NCBI GenBank assembly: GCA_902783065.1
Contig: CACZPV010000050.1
Span: 1 to 9,008, forward strand
Source of the DNA: an uncultured Ruminococcus sp.
GTDB lineage: Bacteria; Bacillota; Clostridia; Oscillospirales; Acutalibacteraceae
Direction of reading: 5' to 3'
DNA length: 9,008 nucleotides
The notes beneath the pieces were generated by a model. It was not told the origin of the DNA and did not search any database. It saw nothing but the letters and a program-made list of their open reading frames with translations. The translations under genes were made by a program, and so were the position numbers. Positions 1 to 6,438 of this stretch are shown here, one piece after another (positions within the stretch are counted from its first letter, which is position 1; every line of letters starts with the position of its first letter).

Positions 1-894
1 CATACTCCGATGATCAGGCTTAATCGTATGGTTAAGCCAGGCAGCGCCGATATTCTTGTGAAATTTGAAGGTTTGAATGTGGGCGGTTCTATAAAAACAA
101 GAACAGCCTATAATATGATTGTTAATGCTGAAAAAGAAGGAAAAATAAGACCGGATACCATAATTGTAGAGCCTACCAGCGGTAATCAGGGAATCGGACT
201 GGCTTTGGTGGGAGCTGTTAAAGGTTATCAGACTGTTATTGTTATGCCTGATTCTGTAAGCGAAGAACGCAGAAAACTGGTAGAGCATTATGGTGCAAAA
301 GTTATTTTGATTCATGATGACGGAGATATTGGGAAATGTATACGAAAGTGTCTGGATACGGCGCTTGATATGGCGGAAAATGATCCGAAGGTATTTGTAC
401 CGCAGCAGTTTGAAAATGAGAATAATACATATGCTCATAAGTATTATACTGCACTGGAAATTCTGGAACAGACTGCGGGTAGGATAGACGGATTTTGCTC
501 CGGAATCGGAACCGGCGGTACAATAACTGGTATCGGAGAAACACTGAAAAAACAATATCCTGATATTGAAATATGGGCAGTAGAGCCGGAGCATGCAGCA
601 ATTTTAGCAGGCGGAACAGTAGGAACTCATCTCCAAATGGGAATCGGAGATGGTATTATTCCGTCTATTCTGAACAGAGAAATATACGACCATATTCATA
701 TTGTTACAGATGAGGATGCAATCAGTACAGCCAGACAGCTTGCTGCGCTTGAAGGAATTATGTGCGGTATTTCGAGCGGAACTAATGTTGCGGCTGCAAT
801 TGAACTGGCGGAAAAACTGGGTGAGGGCAAAACTGTGGTTACAATTCTTCCGGATACAGCAGAACGCTATTTTTCGACACCGCTTTTTTTTTAA
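1..894 (+). CDS. cysK: Cysteine synthase (O-acetylserine sulfhydrylase), 5'-truncated by window edge
   Basis: PLP-dependent enzyme of the CysK/cystathionine beta-synthase family, which by family knowledge replaces the acetyl group of O-acetylserine with sulfide to make cysteine in the cytoplasm. The frame is open from base 1 and begins HTPMIRL, matching the family's G-N-T-P-L-V-R-L start, so the real start lies upstream and roughly 10 residues are missing. The ATG at 10 is therefore internal. Counting from the first visible residue, the Schiff-base lysine is K32 in GGSIKTR (codon 94-96). The substrate loop reads TSGNQG (codons 175-192) where most CysK proteins have TSGNTG. GTGGTITG is the PLP phosphate loop, and GISSGTN and PDTAERYFSTPLF are the usual C-terminal motifs. 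The stop falls in a run of nine T (884-892). Family is certain. The exact substrate is less so because of the T-to-Q change; a related beta-replacement enzyme is possible. Confidence 0.88.
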   Translation, partial: HTPMIRLNRMVKPGSADILVKFEGLNVGGSIKTRTAYNMIVNAEKEGKIRPDTIIVEPTSGNQGIGLALVGAVKGYQTVIVMPDSVSEERRKLVEHYGAKVILIHDDGDIGKCIRKCLDTALDMAENDPKVFVPQQFENENNTYAHKYYTALEILEQTAGRIDGFCSGIGTGGTITGIGETLKKQYPDIEIWAVEPEHAAILAGGTVGTHLQMGIGDGIIPSILNREIYDHIHIVTDEDAISTARQLAALEGIMCGISSGTNVAAAIELAEKLGEGKTVVTILPDTAERYFSTPLFF

Positions 895-906
895 TTCTTG
901 TATTTA

Positions 907-972
907 CAGGACTGTTCACCAGGATTGAGTGATGCAGTCCTGAAACTTTATCACAAAATAACAGGTGATAAA
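907..972 (+). terminator. Two tandem hairpins downstream of cysK, possible 3' end or attenuator
   Basis: Hairpin 1 has a perfect 8-bp outer stem, CAGGACTG (907-914) with CAGTCCTG (935-942), and an inner TCAC/GTGA stem (916-919 with 929-932). Hairpin 2 is a perfect 8-bp stem, TTTATCAC (947-954) with GTGATAAA (965-972), around a 10-nt loop. Neither is followed by a clear T tract, so this is not a textbook intrinsic terminator. The position just after the cysK stop suggests 3'-end formation or protection of that mRNA. GTGAT at 929-933 could also pair with ATCAC at 950-954, so the two hairpins may be mutually exclusive. Confidence 0.35.
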
Positions 973-994
973 AAGAATTTATATATTTTATGGA

Positions 995-1113
995 TTAGGG
1001 GAAACACTGAATAAATAGCATTTTAAAGTTTGAACGAACTCGGAAGTAGTTCTGTGTGGGGCTTCGCCCAACACCCCAAACACCGATTAATGAATTAATC
1101 AGCGTTTCCTTAG
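995..1113. mobile_element. MITE-like short inverted-repeat element with possible 4-bp target duplication
   Basis: The ends are imperfect inverted repeats: GGAAACACTGAATAAAT (1000-1016) against the reverse complement of 1093-1109, matching at 14 of 17 positions. TTAG occurs on both sides (995-998 and 1110-1113), as expected of a target-site duplication. Between the ends are a 5-bp hairpin, GAACT/AGTTC (1036-1040 with 1048-1052), and a 9-position hairpin at 1054-1062 with 1066-1074 (loop TTC, one G/A mismatch). The right end can also fold alone as GATTAA-TGAA-TTAATC (1085-1100). It is too short to encode a transposase. A non-mobile structured RNA or an intergenic palindromic repeat is the main alternative. 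Copy number in the genome cannot be seen from here. Confidence 0.45.
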
Positions 1114-1133
1114 TCATGTCTTAATGAATCAAT

Positions 1134-1138
1134 GGAGG
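1134..1138 (+). promoter_or_regulatory. Ribosome binding site deciding the ArsC/Spx-family start
   Basis: GGAGG at 1134-1138 lies 8 nt before the ATG at 1147. An in-frame ATG at 1132 overlaps this GGAGG and has no ribosome binding site of its own, so 1147 is the start. Confidence 0.85.
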
Positions 1139-1146
1139 AAAATAAT

Positions 1147-1503
1147 ATGTTATTAATTGAATATCCGAAATGTTCGACTTGTAAGAAAGCAAAAAAATGG
1201 CTTGATGAGCAGGGTTTTGAATATACCGACAGGCATATCAAGGAAAAGAATCCTACTTATGATGAATTGAAAGAATGGAAAGAAGCAAGCGGGCTTCCTA
1301 TTAAAAAATTTTTTAATACAAGTGGAATATTGTATCGTGAAATGCAGCTTAAAGACAAGCTTCCGAATATGACAGAGGAAGAAATGCTTCGGCTTCTTGC
1401 GTCAGACGGTATGCTTGTCAAAAGACCTCTGCTTGTTGACGGAGATGTTGTTCTGACAGGCTTCAAGGAAACCGAATGGGAAGCAAAACTTACTCAAAAA
1501 TAA
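1147..1503 (+). CDS. ArsC/Spx-family thioredoxin-fold protein (YusI-like)
   Basis: A small cytoplasmic protein of 118 residues, the normal length for the ArsC/Spx/MgsR/YffB group. The N-terminus carries YPKCSTCKKA with a CxxC pair (C9, C12), followed by AKKWL. The middle has KKFFNTSG and YRE. The C-terminal SDGMLVKRPLLV holds the conserved Arg (R93) of the family. As I recall it, the wording resembles Bacillus subtilis YusI more than Spx itself. Database names are usually 'arsenate reductase family protein', but nothing here shows arsenate detoxification: no arsR, arsB or acr3 lies nearby. It could instead be a thiol oxidoreductase or an RNA-polymerase-binding regulator. No convincing promoter is visible; the MITE-like element ends about 35 nt before the start, so transcription may come from within or before that element. 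Family assignment is firm, function is not. Confidence 0.9.
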   Translation: MLLIEYPKCSTCKKAKKWLDEQGFEYTDRHIKEKNPTYDELKEWKEASGLPIKKFFNTSGILYREMQLKDKLPNMTEEEMLRLLASDGMLVKRPLLVDGDVVLTGFKETEWEAKLTQK

Positions 1504-1723
1504 AAAAGGTTAGTTTATTACTTTGCAGCGTTAATGTAAACTGCTGCTATTTATAGCAAACCAAATGATAAAATATTAAAATATGTGGGTGGAATGGCTG
1601 CAGCTCTTTTCGGAGCCAAGGGAGAGAAGCACCGGAGAGTTTTGCGGCAGTCACTCAATTGCAGTGAGTATTACTCAGTTTGTTGGCTATAAAATAAAGC
1701 GGTTACTTTTGTGAGGACAGGCT
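1504..1723. other. Spacer between the ArsC/Spx gene and the YgiQ gene; weak hairpins, no convincing gene
   Basis: A hairpin with one bulged T spans 1525-1547 (GCAGC/GCTGC plus GTT/AAC). It sits just after the ArsC/Spx stop and lacks a T run, so it is at best a weak terminator. A second weak fold pairs ACTCA (1653-1657) with TGAGT (1665-1669). A TATAAA at 1688-1693 could be a -10 box for the next gene but has no matching -35. Two tiny open frames (1583-1714, 43 codons; 1594-1692, 32 codons) lack ribosome binding sites. Confidence 0.4.
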
Positions 1724-3694
1724 ATGAAAGATTTTTTACTTATATTTCGTGAAGACATGAAAAAACGTGGATGGGATCAGGTTGATTTTACCTATGTCAT
1801 AGGAGATGCTTATGTTGACCATCCGTCATTCGGACCAGCTATTATAAGCCGTGTGCTTGAATCTGAAGGATACAAGGTGGGGATAATTGCCCAGCCTGAT
1901 TGGCGGAATCCTGAAAGTATCAATGTGTTTGGTGAACCAAGACTGGGTTTTCTGATCAGTGCGGGAAATATGGATTCTATGGTTAATCATTATTCTGTAT
2001 CAAAAAAAAGACGCTCTAGGGATTTTTTTACCCCCGGTGGTGTAATGGGTAAAAGACCCGATCATGCAACTGTAGTTTACGGTAATCTTATTCGCCGTAC
2101 CTATAAGCAAAAGCCTGTTATTATCGGCGGTATAGAGGCAAGTCTGAGAAGAATGGCACATTATGATTATTGGGACGATTGTCTGAAACGATCTGTATTG
2201 CTTGATAGTCAGGCAGATATAATTTCCTACGGTATGGGGGAAAAATCCATAGTTGAAATTGCTGATGCCCTTAACAGCGGGATCCCGGCGGATGAAATTA
2301 CTTTTGTGAAAGGTACCGTATATAAATCAAAAAATCTGGATCATTTATATGATTATCTTACCTTGCCGTCCTATGAAGAAATGCTCAGAGATAAACTTAA
2401 TTATGCAAGAAGCTTTTATATTCAATACTGTAATACGGATGCCTTTTCAGGAAAGTGCCTTGTAGAACCGTATCCCGATCATACCTATATTGTGCAGAAT
2501 CCAATGTCTGCTCCGCTTACAACAGAGGAAATGGACAGGGTGTACGCATTGCCGTACATGAGGACATATCATCCGTGCTATGAAAAGGACGGCGGAATTG
2601 ATGCTATAAAAGAAGTAAAATTCAGTCTGATCAGTAACAGGGGCTGTTACGGCGGATGTAATTTTTGTGCACTTACTTTTCATCAGGGAAGAATTATACA
2701 GGCAAGAAGTCATGAATCGATTCTGGCGGAAGCTGAACTCATTATCAGTGATCCTGAGTTTAAGGGATATATCCATGATGTAGGAGGACCTACCGCAAAT
2801 TTCAGAAAACCGGCCTGTCAGAAACAGCTTAAGCGCGGCGTTTGTACTAATCGTCAATGTCTGTTTCCAAAGCCTTGTCCGAACCTTGAAATTGATCACA
2901 GCGATTATCTTGAACTGCTGCGAAAGCTGCGTACAATGCCCGGAGTGAAAAAGGTGTTCATACGTTCAGGAATACGTTTTGATTATATAATGGCAGATAC
3001 TGACGATACCTTTTTCAGGGAAATGTGTGAGCATCATATAAGCGGACAGCTGAAGGTTGCACCGGAGCACATTTCCGATACTGTTCTGAAAACTCTTGGA
3101 AAACCTGAAAACAGTGTTTACCGTACTTTTTGCAAAAAATATGCAGCCATTAACAAAAAATTGGGTAAACCGCAGTATCTTGTACCTTATCTGATGTCAT
3201 CTCATCCTGGTTCTACACTAAATGAAGCGATAGAACTGGCAGAATACCTCAGGGACAATCATTTAAGTCCTGAACAAGTGCAGGATTTTTATCCAACACC
3301 GTCTACTATTTCTACCTGTATGTATTATACAGGTGTTGATCCGAGAACAATGAAACCGGTTTTTGTTGAGCATAATCCTCATGGCAAGGCAATGCAGCGG
3401 GCATTGATACAATATAAGAATCCGAAAAATTATGAACTTGTACATGAGGCACTTGAGCAGGCTCACCGCAGAGATCTTATCGGATTTGATAAAAAGTGTC
3501 TGATCCGACCGAGAAACAATAATGATTCATCCTTCAGAAAACCTGAAAATTCAAGAGATAAAAAAAGCAAACGTCCTTCAACTCAGGCGGAGAAAAAATA
3601 CGGTATATCCTTTGATAAATATGACAGTATCCAAAACAGTATCAGAAATCAGGAAAAATCAAAGGGAAGCAAACGTAAAAAACATATTAAATAA
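1724..3694 (+). CDS. YgiQ family radical SAM protein
   Basis: A 656-residue YgiQ-type radical S-adenosylmethionine enzyme of unknown reaction. The N-terminal YgiQ domain is recognisable from [20 protein letters not shown] (residues 27-46) and [13 protein letters not shown] (131-143). The radical SAM core has the cluster motif C308-x3-C312-x2-C315 ([10 protein letters not shown]), which should bind a 4Fe-4S cluster and SAM. A second cysteine group, C365, C374, C379 and C385, is typical of the family and might hold another metal. The last ~60 residues (from about 596) are rich in K, R, S and N with low complexity, and look disordered. The start is supported by GAGG at 1713-1716, 7 nt upstream, and by the family's usual N-terminus. 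It stands alone, about 220 bp after the ArsC/Spx gene and 357 bp before the next gene, so neighbours give no clue to its substrate. Confidence 0.93.
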   Translation: MKDFLLIFREDMKKRGWDQVDFTYVIGDAYVDHPSFGPAIISRVLESEGYKVGIIAQPDWRNPESINVFGEPRLGFLISAGNMDSMVNHYSVSKKRRSRDFFTPGGVMGKRPDHATVVYGNLIRRTYKQKPVIIGGIEASLRRMAHYDYWDDCLKRSVLLDSQADIISYGMGEKSIVEIADALNSGIPADEITFVKGTVYKSKNLDHLYDYLTLPSYEEMLRDKLNYARSFYIQYCNTDAFSGKCLVEPYPDHTYIVQNPMSAPLTTEEMDRVYALPYMRTYHPCYEKDGGIDAIKEVKFSLISNRGCYGGCNFCALTFHQGRIIQARSHESILAEAELIISDPEFKGYIHDVGGPTANFRKPACQKQLKRGVCTNRQCLFPKPCPNLEIDHSDYLELLRKLRTMPGVKKVFIRSGIRFDYIMADTDDTFFREMCEHHISGQLKVAPEHISDTVLKTLGKPENSVYRTFCKKYAAINKKLGKPQYLVPYLMSSHPGSTLNEAIELAEYLRDNHLSPEQVQDFYPTPSTISTCMYYTGVDPRTMKPVFVEHNPHGKAMQRALIQYKNPKNYELVHEALEQAHRRDLIGFDKKCLIRPRNNNDSSFRKPENSRDKKSKRPSTQAEKKYGISFDKYDSIQNSIRNQEKSKGSKRKKHIK

Positions 3695-3841
3695 ATTATC
3701 AGTGATGGAGTTCAGCTTAAATTCTATTGCCGTCATTCATAGCAGGAGCAGTCTGATAAAAAACTGATTAGTTATTCATGAAAAAATAATTTCTGAATTA
3801 TTAGCAAATTGTAAATTCGGAGAAATTTATATCGAATATAA

Positions 3842-3873
3842 TTGATTTTTTATCGTAAATATGGTAGTATAAT
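3842..3873 (+). promoter_or_regulatory. Sigma-A-type promoter candidate for the nfeD-slipin operon
   Basis: TTGATT at 3842-3847 serves as -35. At 17 nt spacing comes TAGTAT (3865-3870) preceded by TG at 3862-3863, an extended -10 arrangement. An overlapping perfect TATAAT sits at 3868-3873 but at a poor 20-nt spacing. Transcription would start near 3877-3880. Assigned by eye only. Confidence 0.55.
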
Positions 3874-4035
3874 ATCAATACGAACAATATCGACAAAGTT
3901 TTAACAATCTGGTTCTTATTTTCTGATATCGGATAATACAGATGATGACCTTCCCTGAAACGAGAAGAAATTTGTTAACGGTTTCTTATGAAGTTGGGTC
4001 AGACAGATGTTGAATCGTTCGGTATGTCCGTTTAC

Positions 4036-4043
4036 AGGAGGTG
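4036..4043 (+). promoter_or_regulatory. Ribosome binding site deciding the NfeD start
   Basis: AGGAGGTG at 4036-4043 is a near-perfect Shine-Dalgarno, 8 nt before the ATG at 4052. The in-frame ATG at 4007 would read through this site and has no ribosome binding site, so it is rejected. Confidence 0.9.
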
Positions 4044-4051
4044 TAAAAATT

Positions 4052-4480
4052 ATGTTGGGAATTTGGTTGACGGTAATTGTAATCGCCATTATTATCGAGA
4101 TAGCGACTCAGGTTCAGCTTGTCACGATATGGGCAGCACTCGGAGGTATAGCGTCACTTGTCTGTGAGGTTTGCGGCGTTGATTTCAGAATACAGATCAT
4201 CGTCTTTTTTGCTGTGACCTTCATAGCTCTTGCACTTACTCGTCCTTTTGTCAGAAAGCTGACAAAAAACATTAAAAATACTCCTACCAATGCCGATATG
4301 AATATCGGTAAAACAGGTCTTGTCACAAAGATTGTCGATGAGGCGGCAGGTGTATTCAGAGTTACTGTTTCAGGCGCAGACTGGTCTGCAAAAACAGTTG
4401 ACTCAAGACTTCCGGATGTCGGTCAGCCTGTACGGGTAGAACGAATCGAAGGAGTAAAGCTTATTGTATCCACAGTTTGA
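4052..4480 (+). CDS. NfeD family membrane protein, short form without protease domain
   Basis: A 142-residue integral membrane protein. Residues about 3-65 form two or three hydrophobic segments (starting WLTVIVIAIIIEIA and including IIVFFAVTFIALALTRPFV). The remaining ~75 residues form the soluble NfeD C-terminal OB-fold domain, marked by IGKTGLVTKI and GQPVRVERIEGVKLIV at the very end. The ClpP-like serine protease domain of long NfeD proteins is absent, so this is the short class, like E. coli YbbJ. Short NfeD proteins are generally encoded beside an SPFH/slipin partner and are thought to anchor or modulate its membrane assemblies; exactly that arrangement is seen here, with 23 bp between the genes. 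The operon probably starts from the promoter candidate about 180 bp upstream. Confidence 0.9.
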   Translation: MLGIWLTVIVIAIIIEIATQVQLVTIWAALGGIASLVCEVCGVDFRIQIIVFFAVTFIALALTRPFVRKLTKNIKNTPTNADMNIGKTGLVTKIVDEAAGVFRVTVSGADWSAKTVDSRLPDVGQPVRVERIEGVKLIVSTV

Positions 4481-4503
4481 CTAAACAGAAATGAGGTAGT
4501 ATT

Positions 4504-5541
4504 ATGGAGCCTGGAATCATTGCACTTATTATAATAGGTATTATTGTGTTGATTGTTATAATCAGAAATATTAATGTTGTACCGCAGTCTAATGCATATG
4601 TTATTGAACGATTCGGTACTTTTTATGCAATCTGGGGCAACGGCATCCATGTCAAGGTGCCTTTTATGGACCGAGTTGCCAGAAAGGTATCTCTTAAAGA
4701 GCAGGTTGTAGACTTTGAACCGCAGTCCGTTATTACAAGAGATAACGTTTCAATGAAAATTGATACGGTTGTATATTATCAGATCACAGATCCAAGACTG
4801 TATACCTATGGAGTTGAAAGTCCGATCATGGCAATTGAAACACTTTGTGCCACAACTCTTCGTAACATAATTGGTGAACTTGAACTTGACAGTACACTTA
4901 CTTCAAGAGATAACATTAATGCCCGTATCCGTGAAATCCTTGATGAGGCTACAGACCCGTGGGGTATAAAGGTTAAGCGTGTTGAGCTGAAGAACATTCT
5001 TCCGCCTCGTGAAATTCAGGTGGCTATGGAGAAGCAGATGAAAGCAGAACGTGAACGCCGTGCAAGAATCCTTGATGCTGAGGGTGAAAAGACCAGTCAG
5101 ATTCTTGTAGCAGAAGGTCACAAGGAAGCAGCAATTCTGCGTGCAGATGCGATCAGAGAAACCAAGATCCGTGAAGCACAGGGTGAAGCTGAAGCTATTC
5201 TCGCTGTACAGAAAGCATATGCAGACAGTTTGCGTATGTTGAATGAAGCAGCTCCTACTGATAAGGTTATCGCTCTTAAGAGCCTCGAAGCGTTCGAGAA
5301 GGCAGCAGACGGCAGAGCAACCAAGATCATTATTCCGTCAGAGATTCAGTCAATGGCAAGCCTTGCAACATCTCTGAAAGAACTTGCTGTAGAGGGTCCG
5401 CTGGACAATACACCGAGATCAAATAATCCGGTACAGATCCCGAATATGCAGGCTCCGGAGGGAATTGATCCGGCACAGGCACAGGCTGCACTGAGGGAAA
5501 AAGCAAGACAGGCTCTCCAACAGAATGCCCCGAGAACCTGA
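4504..5541 (+). CDS. SPFH/Band 7 slipin (stomatin/QmcA-like) membrane protein
   Basis: A 345-residue stomatin/prohibitin-type scaffold protein. It has an N-terminal hydrophobic anchor (residues about 4-21, almost all I, L and V), then the Band 7 domain from VVPQSNAYVIERFGTF through VVYYQITDP and the RNIIGELELD segment to about residue 175. A long charged, alanine- and glutamate-rich helical region (about 172-240, with MKAERERRARILDAEGE and EAQGEAEAILAVQKAYAD) is predicted to form the coiled coil used for ring assembly. The tail is proline- and alanine/glutamine-rich. GAGGT at 4493-4497 is the ribosome binding site, 6 nt before the ATG. Family members oligomerise at the membrane and organise microdomains; E. 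coli QmcA (YbbK), beside ybbJ, is the closest named analogue I recognise. Translated just after the short NfeD, its expected partner. Confidence 0.93.
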   Translation: MEPGIIALIIIGIIVLIVIIRNINVVPQSNAYVIERFGTFYAIWGNGIHVKVPFMDRVARKVSLKEQVVDFEPQSVITRDNVSMKIDTVVYYQITDPRLYTYGVESPIMAIETLCATTLRNIIGELELDSTLTSRDNINARIREILDEATDPWGIKVKRVELKNILPPREIQVAMEKQMKAERERRARILDAEGEKTSQILVAEGHKEAAILRADAIRETKIREAQGEAEAILAVQKAYADSLRMLNEAAPTDKVIALKSLEAFEKAADGRATKIIIPSEIQSMASLATSLKELAVEGPLDNTPRSNNPVQIPNMQAPEGIDPAQAQAALREKARQALQQNAPRT

Positions 5542-5569
5542 TAATATTTTAAAATAAGGATTAGTTCAG

Positions 5570-5609
5570 AAAAAGCAAGGTTGATTGTTAAATTAGCCTT
5601 GCTTTTTTG
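5570..5609 (+). terminator. Rho-independent terminator of the nfeD-slipin operon
   Basis: AAAAAGCAAGG (5570-5580) pairs perfectly with CCTTGCTTTTT (5597-5607). The stem continues inward by six more pairs (5581-5586 with 5591-5596, two of them G-T), closing on the 4-nt loop GTTA. The descending arm ends in six T. It lies 28 bp after the slipin stop. The A run on the 5' arm could let it act in both directions. Confidence 0.9.
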
Positions 5610-5627
5610 GCATTTATCATGTACAAT
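5599..5627 (+). promoter_or_regulatory. Tentative promoter for purE
   Basis: TACAAT at 5622-5627 is a good -10 match. At exactly 17 nt upstream is TTGCTT (5599-5604), a weak -35 that overlaps the descending arm of the upstream terminator. Nothing better is visible between that terminator and purE. A short hairpin (ACAGAC 5660-5665 with GTCTGT 5678-5683) lies in the resulting leader. No ZTP or guanine riboswitch signature was found. Confidence 0.3.
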
Positions 5628-5711
5628 TGTATACGGAATACTTTTATTTTCCAATTCAGACAGACAGTTTTCTATTTGTCTGTTTCGAAATGAAAAAAGG
5701 AGAGAAGAATT

Positions 5712-6227
5712 ATGTCAGAGCAAAAAAAAGTAGCTGTTATTATGGGCAGCGACAGTGATTTTCCTACAGTATCAGGAGCGATTAAAACTCTTGCGTCTTA
5801 CGGTGTTCCGTTTGAGGTGCATATTATGTCTGCACACCGGACTCCTGAAAAGGCAGCAGAGTTTTCTGCTAATGCCCGTGCAAACGGATTTGGTGTTATT
5901 ATTGCTGCGGCAGGTAAGGCAGCTCATCTTGCAGGTGTTCTTGCTGCTCATACTACTATACCGGTAATAGGAATCCCGATTAAATCATCTACGCTCGACG
6001 GTCTGGATGCCCTTCTTGCTACGGTACAGATGCCTAAGGGAATTCCTGTAGCTACTGTTGCTATTGACGGCGCAGATAACGCAGCAATTCTTGCTGTTCA
6101 GATGCTGGCACTGTCTGATGAGTCACTTGCTGAAAAACTTGCTCAGGATAAGATAAACATGAAAGATGGCGTTGCTGAAAAAGATGCTGCTATACAGCTT
6201 AAAGTTCAGGAACTTGTTGGCTGTTAA
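5712..6227 (+). CDS. purE: PurE, N5-carboxyaminoimidazole ribonucleotide mutase
   Basis: Acts in de novo purine synthesis, converting N5-CAIR to CAIR (class I) in the cytoplasm. At 171 residues it is normal length for a stand-alone PurE. Visible motifs are the phosphate-binding GSDSD (residues 12-16), SAHRTPE (40-46) with the catalytic histidine H42, AGKAAHLAG (67-75), and [13 protein letters not shown] (106-118). The usual AGGAAHLPG is AGKAAHLAG here, a variation I associate with clostridial proteins. The class II (AIR carboxylase) pattern is not apparent, so a PurK partner would be expected elsewhere; none is in the window. AGGAG at 5698-5702 supports the start. purE is followed by purF after 211 bp, so it may be its own unit or the head of a longer pur operon. 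Confidence 0.95.
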   Translation: MSEQKKVAVIMGSDSDFPTVSGAIKTLASYGVPFEVHIMSAHRTPEKAAEFSANARANGFGVIIAAAGKAAHLAGVLAAHTTIPVIGIPIKSSTLDGLDALLATVQMPKGIPVATVAIDGADNAAILAVQMLALSDESLAEKLAQDKINMKDGVAEKDAAIQLKVQELVGC

Positions 6228-6342
6228 TTTACATACAGCTTATGAAAACATTATTAGAGCAAAGAGTAACTGAATAGATTACACCTTGCCGCCGCCGTTG
6301 ACTGACAGCAATATAATAGCAAAGAAGTCCGCTGATAATATG

Positions 6343-6410
6343 AATCTGTAGTACAGATGTGCGAATAGGTAAAGTGTCAGAAAATCGTGTAAAGTGTTTC
6401 ATATTCGCAT
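6343..6410 (+). promoter_or_regulatory. Structured leader upstream of purF with inverted and direct repeats
   Basis: A compact hairpin, ATCTGT-AGT-ACAGAT (6344-6358), is followed at once by a perfect 8-bp inverted repeat, TGCGAATA (6360-6367) with TATTCGCA (6402-6409). Its 34-nt loop contains the 9-bp direct repeat GTAAAGTGT twice (6369-6377 and 6389-6397), exactly 20 bp apart, about two helical turns. This suits either an operator for a dimeric regulator or an RNA control element before purF. It matches no riboswitch consensus I know. Function is inference. Confidence 0.35.
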
Positions 6411-6438
6411 AACTGGCAGTTGAATAAGGAGAATTTTT

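Larger units (their letters stand above)
3695..4051. other. 357-bp AT-rich intergenic region with promoter and long leader
   Basis: No gene is visible. Weak AT-only hairpins occur at 3785-3802 (AATAATT/AATTATT, loop TCTG) and 3812-3829 (TAAATT/AATTTA). Neither makes a persuasive terminator for the upstream radical SAM gene, although the first, read on the minus strand, is followed by a T run. A promoter candidate lies at 3842-3873, leaving a leader of about 170 nt before the NfeD start. I recognise no riboswitch class in that leader. Confidence 0.5.

Noticed and set aside
1147..1503. Arsenic resistance locus
   Set aside because: Only the ArsC-like fold is present. No arsR, arsB or acr3 is nearby, and the sequence resembles YusI-type proteins rather than a dedicated arsenate reductase.
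1583..1610. T-box-like GGGTGGAA stretch upstream of the YgiQ gene
   Set aside because: The full T-box consensus AGGGTGGNACCGCG is not present, there is no specifier-loop region or terminator, and YgiQ is not a typical T-box target.
2447..2899. 150-codon open frame on the minus strand inside the YgiQ gene
   Set aside because: It is a shadow of the strongly conserved radical SAM gene. It has no recognisable domain and lies entirely within a better-supported gene.
4007..4051. N-terminal extension of NfeD from an upstream in-frame ATG
   Set aside because: The extension would translate through the strong AGGAGGTG site, has no ribosome binding site of its own, and lacks the look of a signal peptide.
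5608..5711. Possible purine, ZTP or PRPP riboswitch upstream of purE
   Set aside because: The region lacks the conserved cores of these riboswitches (for example the CCGCCTGGGCA-type ZTP end). It is short and AT-rich with one small hairpin.
6286..6317. Promoter for purF made of TTGCCG or TTGACT plus TATAAT (6312-6317)
   Set aside because: The TATAAT is perfect, but the candidate -35 boxes lie 20 nt (TTGCCG) or 8 nt (TTGACT) away, outside normal spacing.
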